The position numbers were made by a program, and so were the translations under genes. A model generated the notes under the pieces. The model ran no database searches and was not told the DNA's origin. It was given only the letters and a program-made list of their open reading frames with translations. A stretch of DNA of 16,468 nt from NCBI GenBank assembly GCA_020626475.1, contig JAHKZT010000009.1:1-16468 (forward strand). The letters are read 5' to 3'. Position 1 is the first letter of the stretch. Each line of letters starts with the position of its first letter. Below, piece after piece: positions 6,834-13,433 of the stretch. The DNA is from a bacterium (GTDB lineage: Bacteria > Patescibacteriota > Saccharimonadia > Saccharimonadales > Saccharimonadaceae).

Positions 6834-6939
6834 CAAATCTCATAGCGTCCAAAATAAACAGTATAGCAACTAATATAGAGGGGCGACCAATTATCTGGAG
6901 ATCAAAAGTCTCAACAAATTCAGTTACGTCAATACTCAA
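6790..6939 (-). CDS. Possible small membrane protein (49 codons) following trmD
   Basis: TTG start at 6939 with GGAGG (6945-6949) 5 nt upstream, 62 nt beyond the trmD stop. The product starts MSIDVTEFVETF, followed by a hydrophobic stretch IIGRPSILVAILFILDAMRF and a basic tail ending SLRRVMR: a plausible single-helix small protein with a positive cytoplasmic end. It is unrecognised. It could instead be the head of a longer gene now interrupted, because the frame stays open through 6604 apart from two adjacent stops (starting with its own TAG). The good ribosome-binding site and hydrophobic profile support coding; the short length and rare start codon argue caution. Confidence 0.4.
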   Translation of the reverse strand: MSIDVTEFVETFDLQIIGRPSILVAILFILDAMRFVSKMEKVSLRRVMR

Positions 6940-6987
6940 AACGACCTCCAAGAATTACCTTCTTCCTGTGGGTTTTCACAAGCATTA

Positions 6988-7003
6988 AAGTTAGCGCTAA
7001 CTT
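6988..7003. repeat. Perfect 16-bp palindrome at the trmD stop codon
   Basis: AAGTTAGCGCTAACTT is its own reverse complement and includes part of the trmD TAA. As RNA it would fold as a short 6-bp stem followed by TTAAT, at best a weak terminator or 3'-end stabiliser. Confidence 0.5.
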
Positions 7004-7661
7004 ATTGCTCGGAGGCAGTTTTTGGTGCATTTTCGGCACGCCATTTGGCGATTTCACCATGATTGCCATTAAGGAGAACTTCTGGCACTTTCATGCCACG
7101 GAATTCTGCTGGACGAGTATATTGCGGATACTCGTAATTATCGCCATCAGAGAAGCTCTCAATTTCGGCGCTCGTTTCCCCGCCAAGGACGCCAGGAATA
7201 AGCCGAACAATGGAATCAATTACTGTCATCGTTGGCAATTCACCGCCAGTAAGAATAAACTTGCCGATCGAAATCTGATAGTCGACAAGTGCCAAGATGC
7301 GCTCATCATAGCCCTCATAATGCGGACAGATAAAGATATAGTTCTCGCCAGACTTCGCAAATGCCTCGGCGCGCGGCTGGTCCCAAATGCGGCCTTTTGG
7401 CGTCATAAGGACGACCTTTGCGTCAGGATTACGCGTTTTTGCATCCTCTACGGCAGCAAAAATCGGTTCAGGCTTGAGTAGCATACCGTCACCGCCACCA
7501 TACGGCGTATCGTCAACTTGATGACGAGGACCGAGGCCAAACGGGCGCAAATCAGTTAGCTCAAACTCAACAAGTTTTCTATCCTGAGCCTTCCAGAGCA
7601 TCGACTGATTAAAGACTTTGTCGAACATCTCCGGAAAGAGTGTAATTACAGAAATCTTCAT
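7002..7661 (-). CDS. trmD: tRNA (guanine37-N1)-methyltransferase TrmD
   Basis: 219 residues versus about 245-255 in E. coli; the truncation is at the C-terminus, where the family helix after NGNHGEIAKWR is lost. TrmD makes m1G37 in tRNAs with GG at positions 36-37, preventing +1 frameshifting. SPOUT/knot motifs are present: DTPYGGGDGM (51-60), CPHYEGYDER (112-121), SIGKFILTGGELP, Arg153 in VRLIPGVLG and YPQYTRP. Three positions differ from the E. coli pattern: CG becomes CP before HYEG, the SIGD Asp is Lys134, and the Asp169 catalytic base (EDSF) is Glu168 here (IESF). Its ATG overlaps the grpE stop (TAATG), so it is translated with the heat-shock genes. Confidence 0.93.
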   Translation of the reverse strand: MKISVITLFPEMFDKVFNQSMLWKAQDRKLVEFELTDLRPFGLGPRHQVDDTPYGGGDGMLLKPEPIFAAVEDAKTRNPDAKVVLMTPKGRIWDQPRAEAFAKSGENYIFICPHYEGYDERILALVDYQISIGKFILTGGELPTMTVIDSIVRLIPGVLGGETSAEIESFSDGDNYEYPQYTRPAEFRGMKVPEVLLNGNHGEIAKWRAENAPKTASEQ

Positions 7662-8218
7662 TATTTCTTTTCTACTTTTACAAGCGCCGGGCGAATTAGT
7701 TCACCTTCGTAACGATAGCCAGCGCGAAGCGTCTCGGCGATAACTTCTTTATCGCCATCACCTTCTACCATCACGGCATCATGGATATCTGGATTGAATG
7801 TGGCACCTTTTTTGCTCTCAACGCGCTCTAATTTTAACTCTTTAAGAGTCTTTTCGAGAGATTTTTCGAGTGGTTTTAGGCTGTCATTTGCTGCAATTGC
7901 GCGATCGAGATCATCAAGAAGCGGAAGTAGCTTTGCTACCGTTGTATTTTTTACAACATTACCATACTGAAGCTTCTGTTGCTCAGTTTGGCGACGGAAG
8001 TTCTCGAAATCTGCGCGCGTGCGCTGAAGATCGGCCGTCAATTCAGCTACTTTATCATCAGCTTGCGCCTGCGCAGCGGTCTGAGCTGCATTAATTGCAG
8101 CTTCTCCGCGTTCCTCATTTGACTGCACATCGTGCAAATCATTGTCATTCATTCCGTTTTTCTCCTCCGCGTTTGGTTCTGTTTGTTTAGATTCATTAAA
8201 GTCGTTATCTTCATTCAT
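7661..8218 (-). CDS. grpE: Nucleotide exchange factor GrpE
   Basis: 185 residues, normal for GrpE, which drives ADP release from DnaK as a homodimer in the cytoplasm. An acidic, low-complexity N-terminus of about 60 residues leads into a long helix with heptad character (KVAELTADLQRTRADFENFR). Then come LPLLDDLDRAI and the C-terminal beta domain, with FNPDIHDAV and the signature AGYRYEGELIRPALVKVEK. The start overlaps the end of hrcA by 8 bp and the stop overlaps the trmD start, so the three genes form one operon under the CIRCE-controlled promoter. dnaK and dnaJ, the usual next genes, are not here. Confidence 0.94.
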   Translation of the reverse strand: MNEDNDFNESKQTEPNAEEKNGMNDNDLHDVQSNEERGEAAINAAQTAAQAQADDKVAELTADLQRTRADFENFRRQTEQQKLQYGNVVKNTTVAKLLPLLDDLDRAIAANDSLKPLEKSLEKTLKELKLERVESKKGATFNPDIHDAVMVEGDGDKEVIAETLRAGYRYEGELIRPALVKVEKK

Positions 8219-8957
8219 CGTAGATTACATCCTCAAGCATTAATCCAGCATGGCGCACGAGCGACATCACGCGCTTGTAAGACTGGCGCGTTGGGCCAAG
8301 TACGCCAATATAGCTACGGTCCGAATATGGCGAACGAAAACGAGAAATAATTAAAGAAACATTCGAGGTCTTGCCGACAGGATTCTCGGAACCAATATAA
8401 ACATTAATTGTTTCGTTTGGCTGGACTTCCTGTAGCCATGGCTTAATATTGTCTAGCAATTTGCCGACCGCCTGAACCTGAGCATTCTGAATGAATTCCG
8501 GTTGTGAAAACAGGCCACCAAAGCCAGAAATATAAAGCTGGTCGCCAATCGTAGCTAAGCCAAGGTTGCCAGTGAGCTCGACAAGGCTATCAACAGCAGT
8601 ACGAATCGCATAATCAGCACGAGTCTGCGCCTGAATGCGTGTAGCGAGCGCTTTTTTCGTGCGATCAGACTTGCCACTCTCTAACTGAAGAGTATCTTCT
8701 TCGACATCCTCAGCGCGGTCAAAATTCTCCTGAAGCGAGTTGACGTAGAGGCGATAGCCGGCGTCAGTAGGAATGCGACCTGCGGAAGTATGCGGCTGCA
8801 TAATATAGCCCATCTGCTCAAGCTTACCCATCTCGGCGCGAATCGTAGCCGAGGAGCAATCAAAAAGCTTTGCGAGCGTTACGGAACCAACCGGCGTAGC
8901 AAGCTCGGCATATTCCTCAATAATAGCATATAAAATCTCTCTTTGACGATCTGTCAT
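8211..8957 (-). CDS. hrcA: Heat-inducible transcription repressor HrcA
   Basis: 248 residues, clearly shorter than the roughly 340 of Bacillus HrcA; the shortening is within the GAF-like/dimerisation part. The N-terminal winged helix is canonical: TDRQREILYAIIEEYAEL, PVGSVTLA, SSATIRAEMGKLEQMGYI and HTSAGRIPTDAGYRLYVN. The C-terminus keeps the IGPTR-like segment as VLGPTRQSYKRVMSLV. HrcA binds CIRCE and is kept active by GroEL; an imperfect CIRCE overlaps its own promoter (8980-9006), so autorepression is expected. The ATG at 8957 follows a short AAGG and lies 10 nt from the -10 box, so the leader is only a few nucleotides. Confidence 0.94.
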   Translation of the reverse strand: MTDRQREILYAIIEEYAELATPVGSVTLAKLFDCSSATIRAEMGKLEQMGYIMQPHTSAGRIPTDAGYRLYVNSLQENFDRAEDVEEDTLQLESGKSDRTKKALATRIQAQTRADYAIRTAVDSLVELTGNLGLATIGDQLYISGFGGLFSQPEFIQNAQVQAVGKLLDNIKPWLQEVQPNETINVYIGSENPVGKTSNVSLIISRFRSPYSDRSYIGVLGPTRQSYKRVMSLVRHAGLMLEDVIYDE

Positions 8958-8967
8958 CTTGCCTTAT

Positions 8968-8996
8968 ATTTTACGCTTTTTAGCACTCAAGGTCAA
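8968..8996 (-). promoter_or_regulatory. Sigma-70-type promoter of hrcA-grpE-trmD
   Basis: Minus strand: TTGACC (8996-8991), a 17-bp spacer, then TAAAAT (8973-8968). The start would be about 3 nt before the hrcA ATG. The CIRCE dyad covers the -35 and half of the spacer, so HrcA binding would block RNA polymerase. Confidence 0.7.
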
Positions 8997-9006
8997 GGTC
9001 TGCTAA
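8980..9006. promoter_or_regulatory. CIRCE operator (HrcA binding site)
   Basis: TTAGCACTC, 9 nt, then GTCTGCTAA. The left arm is the exact CIRCE consensus. The right arm matches 7 of 9 bases of GAGTGCTAA, and the 9-nt centre is canonical. It overlaps the hrcA promoter and also contains the TAG stop of the upstream membrane protein gene (9003-9005). Confidence 0.85.
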
Positions 9007-10106
9007 TTGTTGGCCGGGATATGATAATACGACTTGTCGTTTAACAGGGTGCGTAGACGAACGTTCACCTTAATAGCATTAATGGTCTTCGTAAAATCGC
9101 TACTTTTCGCCTTCGCGCCAGTCGAATCATAAATTGAAGTACTACCTTTTTCATTGACGATGACTAGGTAGCTGTTTTTTACAAAAATGCTTTCGTCAGC
9201 TTTTACGACAAGAAATTGCTTTGGCGTACTATCATAAACATGAATCGTTCCGTCCGTCTCATAGTCAAAGAAATACTTATCATAAACGAACACTTTTTTA
9301 TTAGCACGTACTTTTTCTGTACCGGAAGAGATATCGATTAAGCGCTGAGAAGAACCGTTGCGCGCAATAATATAATTATTCGCAATCCAAGTCATTTCTT
9401 TATAGGTATCAGAGTTGATATCCGTATAAAACTCATCATAAGAATAATCCGTAATCTGGCGATTCGCAGTCACATTATATAACGCAGATTGTCCAGATTC
9501 TGGATCCAATACAGCCAAGCTATCATTACCCCACTTAAATATAGTAATTGCATGATAATCTTTTGATTCAATTGCAGTCAAAGTCTTTTCTTTGTTCGTC
9601 TTATTGTAGATATAATGTTTACCGCCATCGCGAACTAAAATCGTATCCTTATCGATATCTGCGGCTTTTTCGCACTTTTCGCTCGTGCACTTATAGCCTT
9701 CAATGCGACTGTATTTAGTACCATTATTGTTCGCAACTATCTCGTCTGGAGAGACGGTTCTTTGACTAGCAATAATAGCATTAACAATAAGCCAGCCACC
9801 GACAATAAAGATAGCGCCGAAGAATATCCCGATCGCGACATAAATACCAGTCCTTTTTGCTTTCGCTGCTTCCTCTGCAAGCTTTTGCTGCCGCATGTAT
9901 TCAGCATTCTGCGCATTAATTGCAGCTAGTTGCTCGTCAGCCTCTTCGCGCGTAGACTTAACGACACTCTGAGTCTGCACATTTTCATATCTTGACTGTC
10001 CCATCTTTACGAATGGATTATTCTGAATAACTTTGTCGAGCATTGAAGTATTATCTTGCTCGTTTTGCTGTGGCTGATTTTGCTGATCGAGATTATTGTC
10101 GTCCAT
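9003..10106 (-). CDS. Single-pass membrane protein with large external domain, unknown function
   Basis: 367 residues. The N-terminal 85 residues are Gln/Asn-rich, then helical and charged (EEADEQLAAINAQNAEYMRQQ, a possible coiled coil). One strong membrane helix follows at about 87-113, preceded by KAKR (positive inside), so the remaining roughly 250 residues should be outside. That domain has a Cys pair (YKCTSEKC, 140 and 145) and many beta-like, Tyr-rich repeats with LAVLDPESGQSALYNV, RLIDISSGTEKV and HVYDSTPKQFLV phrases. Those resemble blades of a propeller-like sensor or scaffold, which is speculation. No known family is recognised. There is no Shine-Dalgarno; an extended -10 (TGC-TAATAT) sits 6 nt before the ATG. 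Its stop lies in the CIRCE site. Confidence 0.75.
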   Translation of the reverse strand: MDDNNLDQQNQPQQNEQDNTSMLDKVIQNNPFVKMGQSRYENVQTQSVVKSTREEADEQLAAINAQNAEYMRQQKLAEEAAKAKRTGIYVAIGIFFGAIFIVGGWLIVNAIIASQRTVSPDEIVANNNGTKYSRIEGYKCTSEKCEKAADIDKDTILVRDGGKHYIYNKTNKEKTLTAIESKDYHAITIFKWGNDSLAVLDPESGQSALYNVTANRQITDYSYDEFYTDINSDTYKEMTWIANNYIIARNGSSQRLIDISSGTEKVRANKKVFVYDKYFFDYETDGTIHVYDSTPKQFLVVKADESIFVKNSYLVIVNEKGSTSIYDSTGAKAKSSDFTKTINAIKVNVRLRTLLNDKSYYHIPANN

Positions 10107-10112
10107 GATACA

Positions 10113-10121
10113 ATATTAGCA
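10113..10121 (-). promoter_or_regulatory. Putative extended -10 giving a leaderless transcript of the membrane protein gene
   Basis: TGC-TAATAT on the minus strand, 6 nt (TGTATC) before the ATG, with no Shine-Dalgarno in between. It lies in the 55-bp divergent gap shared with the plus-strand kinase gene. Confidence 0.4.
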
Positions 10122-10161
10122 TAAAATAGTTTTAAATGCTTACGCTAACTACGGAGTAAAG

Positions 10162-10785
10162 ATGGAAGAAAAGATTGAAAAAATAAAAGAGTGGCTTGGT
10201 ACTGGCAGCATTAATATTTTTGGACTGCCATATTCCGGCAAGGACACAGTCGGTCTTCGTTTGGCAGAGCTTTTGGGCGCAAAATTTTTGAGCTCCGGTT
10301 TAATTCTCCGCGCTTCAGAAAAAGACGACAAAGAGTTAGCAAAAGAGCTCGCCGCCGGTAATCTCGCCCCAACCGACACTTTCCGTCGCATTATTATGCC
10401 GTATTTCAGCCGTAATGACTTAGCGGAATTCCCGCTTGTCCTTAGCAGCGTCGGCCGCTGGGAGGGCGAAGAGTACGACATTATGGATTCTGCCGCTAAA
10501 GCAAACCATAATATTAAGGCCGTCATTCTCCTTAATATCTCCGAAGAAGAAGCAAAAAAGCGTTGGGAGGCTGCACGCGTACTCGGCGACCGCGGTGAAC
10601 GTAGCGACGATAAAGAAAAATCAATCCTCGACAACCGCATCAAAGAGTTCATCGAGAAGACAATGCCGGTTATCGAAACTTATCGCAAACGCGGACTGCT
10701 CGTCCCCATACACGCCACCGGTGAGCGCGAAGCGGTATTCGAGTTAGTAATCGACGAACTCTGCAAGTATATAGATCAGCAATAA
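10162..10785 (+). CDS. Adenylate-kinase-like nucleoside monophosphate kinase
   Basis: 207 residues and the only plus-strand gene. A P-loop FGLPYSGKDT (20-29) corresponds to the GPPGSGKGT loop of adenylate kinase, with Asp in place of the last Gly. FLSSGLILRA (42-51) resembles the AMP-binding TGDLLR segment. A LID/arginine region RGERSDD precedes DNRIKEF, TMPVIETY and GLLVPIHATGE, which follow the adenylate kinase C-terminal order. It is likely a cytoplasmic phosphotransferase on (d)NMPs, but the LID is short and an about 10-residue leader helix precedes the P-loop. It may not be the housekeeping Adk, which usually lies in the ribosomal protein cluster. The ATG is preceded by GGAG with a 6-nt spacer. 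It converges on lepA across a shared terminator. Confidence 0.75.
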   Translation: MEEKIEKIKEWLGTGSINIFGLPYSGKDTVGLRLAELLGAKFLSSGLILRASEKDDKELAKELAAGNLAPTDTFRRIIMPYFSRNDLAEFPLVLSSVGRWEGEEYDIMDSAAKANHNIKAVILLNISEEEAKKRWEAARVLGDRGERSDDKEKSILDNRIKEFIEKTMPVIETYRKRGLLVPIHATGEREAVFELVIDELCKYIDQQ

Positions 10786-10813
10786 AAAATCGCCCCGTGA
10801 AGGGGCGTTTTTT
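10785..10813. terminator. Bidirectional intrinsic terminator shared by the kinase gene and lepA
   Basis: Stem CGCCCC/GGGGCG with loop GTGAA, an A-run before it and TTTTTT after it. It therefore terminates both the plus-strand kinase (stop at 10783-10785) and minus-strand lepA (stop at 10814-10812), whose stop codon overlaps the T-run. Confidence 0.93.
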
Positions 10814-12593
10814 AATTATCGCGTTTTAGCATCACAGTGAAGGCATCGCTTGGAATATCGACTTTACCAAAGCGTTTCATGCGCGCCTTACCGCGTTTCT
10901 GCTTCTCCATAAGTTTGGCTTTACGATCGCGGTCGCCAGTATGAATTTTAACAGTTACATCCTTGCGATAAGCGCCGAGCGTCTCGCGCGCAATAATACG
11001 TGCTCCGATAGCTGCCTGTAGTGCAACCTCGAAGTTTTGACGCGGAATCACTTCCTTTAGCTTCTTCGTAACCGTGCGGCCAATACCATCTGCCTCGCTG
11101 CGGTGCGCCATTACACTAAGCGCATCAATGCGCTCGCCAGCGACTAAGAAATCTATACGGACGAGATCTTCTGCCTTATAACCACCAAGCTCATAGTTAA
11201 ACGAGGCATAGCCGCTAGTCGCAGACTTAAGCTGATCATAAAAATCGGTGAGCAAGTTTGCCATTGGTGCCTCAAAATCAATCAATGCACGTGTATCGAT
11301 ATAAGAAATATTCTTTTGAATACCACGCTTGCCGACGATGAGTTCCAAAATCGAGCCAATATACTCTTTTGGCGTGATAATCTCGCCTTTTGCCCATGGC
11401 TCACGAATTTCCGCCACGCGGCTAACATCTGGCAAATCTGAAGCGGAGCGAATATCGAGCTCTTCTCCGTCCGTGAGGCTCACATGATAATCAGTCGATG
11501 GATTAGTAACAATGAGATCAAGTTTGAATTCGCGCTCAAGACGCTCACGAATAATATCCATATGGAGCAAGCCAAGGAAACCAATGCGAAGGCCAAAGCC
11601 AAGTACTGGTGAATTCTCTGGCTCAAACTGGAGCGCAGAGTCGCTTAGGGCGAGTTTTTCGAGTGCTTCTTTGAGATCTTTGTATTGGTCATTACTAACC
11701 GGAAAGAAACCAGCATAAACGAACGGACGGACGTTCTTGTAGCCTGGAAGCGCCTCTTTCGCAGGAGCCTTTGCGAGCGTGACAGTGTCACCGACTTTCG
11801 CCTCGCGCGTTGCCTTAAGATTCGTAACGATGTAGCCAATTTCACCGGTCAAAAGCTCAGTGCGCGGAGACATTTTCGGATTAAGTACGCCGACTTCGAG
11901 CGCAATATCATTCGAACCAGTCGCCATCATGCGAATGTTGGCATTTTTTGGCAAGCTGCCTTCGAAAATGCGAACGTAAAGCACGACGCCACGATAATCA
12001 TCAAAGTAAGAATCGAAAATCAAAGCCTTTAACTCGTTGGATTCGGATTGCTTTGGCGCTGGCACGCGCTCAATAATTGCGTCGAGTACTTGGTCAACAT
12101 TTTCGCCCGTCTTAGCGGATACTTTAATAATCTCCGACTCATCGCAGCCAAGCAAATTAATAATCTCTGCCGAAACGCGCGGGACGTCGCTTGCCGGAAG
12201 GTCAATTTTATTAATTACCGGAATAATTTTTAGATCTTGTTCTAGCGCAAGATAAACGTTCGCGAGAGTCTGTGCCTGAATACCCTGCGTTGCATCAACG
12301 ACAAGAATCGCGCCCTCAACAGCCTGAAGACTACGAGAGACTTCATAAGAAAAGTCAACGTGACCTGGCGTATCGATAAGATTCAAAATATGATCCTTCC
12401 AATGCATATGGGCAGGAGTTAATTTTATCGTAATACCTTTTTCGCGCTCAAGCTCCATCGAATCGAGAAGCTGCGATTTCATCTCGCGTTTTTCGACTGT
12501 GCCAGTAAGTTCTAGCATGCGATCGGCAAGCGTCGACTTGCCATGGTCTATGTGCGCAATGATACAAAAATTACGGATCTTATCTATATTCAC
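10812..12593 (-). CDS. lepA: Elongation factor 4 (LepA), ribosomal back-translocase GTPase
   Basis: 593 residues, the normal length. EF4/LepA is a translational GTPase resembling EF-G that binds the ribosome and affects translocation and initiation. G1 AHIDHGKST (13-21), G2 region EREKGITIK, G3 DTPGHVDF (74-81), G4 NKID (128-131) and G5 SAKTGENV are in order. The LepA-specific C-terminal domain (CTD) is complete, including GDRDRKAKLMEKQKRGKARM and DIPSDAFTVMLK. The start is GTG; no useful Shine-Dalgarno is present, but an extended -10 (TGG-TAAAAT) lies 6 nt upstream, so a leaderless transcript is possible besides read-through from uppP, 33 bp away. Confidence 0.97.
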   Translation of the reverse strand: MNIDKIRNFCIIAHIDHGKSTLADRMLELTGTVEKREMKSQLLDSMELEREKGITIKLTPAHMHWKDHILNLIDTPGHVDFSYEVSRSLQAVEGAILVVDATQGIQAQTLANVYLALEQDLKIIPVINKIDLPASDVPRVSAEIINLLGCDESEIIKVSAKTGENVDQVLDAIIERVPAPKQSESNELKALIFDSYFDDYRGVVLYVRIFEGSLPKNANIRMMATGSNDIALEVGVLNPKMSPRTELLTGEIGYIVTNLKATREAKVGDTVTLAKAPAKEALPGYKNVRPFVYAGFFPVSNDQYKDLKEALEKLALSDSALQFEPENSPVLGFGLRIGFLGLLHMDIIRERLEREFKLDLIVTNPSTDYHVSLTDGEELDIRSASDLPDVSRVAEIREPWAKGEIITPKEYIGSILELIVGKRGIQKNISYIDTRALIDFEAPMANLLTDFYDQLKSATSGYASFNYELGGYKAEDLVRIDFLVAGERIDALSVMAHRSEADGIGRTVTKKLKEVIPRQNFEVALQAAIGARIIARETLGAYRKDVTVKIHTGDRDRKAKLMEKQKRGKARMKRFGKVDIPSDAFTVMLKRDN

Positions 12594-12599
12594 AACAAT

Positions 12600-12608
12600 A
12601 TTTTACCA
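12600..12608 (-). promoter_or_regulatory. Putative extended -10 giving a leaderless lepA transcript
   Basis: TGG-TAAAAT on the minus strand, 6 nt (ATTGTT) before the GTG start. A TTGACA occurs just upstream but only 7 bp away, too close to act as its -35. A 12-bp palindrome TAGCGTACGCTA (12618-12629) covers the uppP stop codon next to it. Confidence 0.4.
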
Positions 12609-12626
12609 CAATGTCAATAGCGTACG

Positions 12627-13430
12627 CTAGCGAAGAAGTTCAAATACTACAATAACTAGCGCGAGAACGATACGGTAGATGCCGAACGGGCGAAGCGAGT
12701 TCTTTTTGCGAAGATATTTCATAACAAAGTAAATCGCGATAAGGCCGGACACGAAAGCAATCGTATTCGAAAGTGCAAGCATCTGCCAGTTAGCGGCAAT
12801 ATATTCGCGCGAGGAGCCAGAAATTAAACTCTTTACCATCACGCCGAGCATAATTGGAATACTAGCAAGGAAGGAATAGTCGGCGGCAGACTTACTATCG
12901 AGACCAACCATACGACCAGCAACAATTGTTGAGCCGGAACGTGAAGTACCTGGGATCAGCGCAACACATTGCGCAAGACCAATGATTAGTGCGCGCGGCT
13001 TTGAGAGGTGATTTTCGTCCTTTAGCTTCGACATCTTTGGTAAGCGATCGATTGCGAGCATCGCGATACCAATAAGCGCCATCGCACAAGCAATTACAAT
13101 CATATTCGAGAAGAACCAGTTGCTCTCAATAATATCCGACAATAGGAGGCCGGCAATTACGGCCGGAATCGTCGTGATAATGACATTGATTGCGAGCTTG
13201 AAGTTGTGATTTTTGAAAATATCAACAAGAATCTGCCAAATGCGTTTACGATAGAAAATCAGAAGCGCGAGGAGCGTGCCAAGATTAATAAATTCTAGGA
13301 AAAGATGAAAATCTGCACTACGGCCGCCGAGAATCTGCTGCATTACTTCTAGATGCCCAGAGCTAGAAACCGGGATAAATTCTGTGACGCCCTGCGTTAG
13401 GCCGAGCCAAACTGATTGATACCATTCCAT
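12627..13430 (-). CDS. uppP: Undecaprenyl-diphosphatase UppP (BacA family)
   Basis: 267 residues, standard for the BacA family. This polytopic inner-membrane enzyme dephosphorylates undecaprenyl pyrophosphate to recycle the lipid carrier for cell-wall and surface polysaccharides; loss sensitises cells to bacitracin. The two signature motifs are present: GLTQGVTEFIPVSSSGHL (10-27), with the catalytic Glu17 and Ser/His, and ALIPGTSRSGSTIV (157-170), with the phosphate-binding Arg. Hydrophobic segments occur throughout, about seven to eight in all. It starts 3 bases after the DsbA-like gene, using AAGGAAG within that gene's last codons, so the two are co-translated. Confidence 0.95.
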   Translation of the reverse strand: MEWYQSVWLGLTQGVTEFIPVSSSGHLEVMQQILGGRSADFHLFLEFINLGTLLALLIFYRKRIWQILVDIFKNHNFKLAINVIITTIPAVIAGLLLSDIIESNWFFSNMIVIACAMALIGIAMLAIDRLPKMSKLKDENHLSKPRALIIGLAQCVALIPGTSRSGSTIVAGRMVGLDSKSAADYSFLASIPIMLGVMVKSLISGSSREYIAANWQMLALSNTIAFVSGLIAIYFVMKYLRKKNSLRPFGIYRIVLALVIVVFELLR

Positions 13431-13433
13431 TGA

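Noticed and set aside
6760..6840. CRISPR or tandem repeat array
   Set aside because: Only two copies of the 15-bp unit exist, with no further spaced repeats and no cas genes.
12609..12616. TTGACA as the -35 of a lepA promoter
   Set aside because: It lies only 7 bp from the TAAAAT box, far short of 16-18 bp, and no other -10 fits 17 bp downstream.
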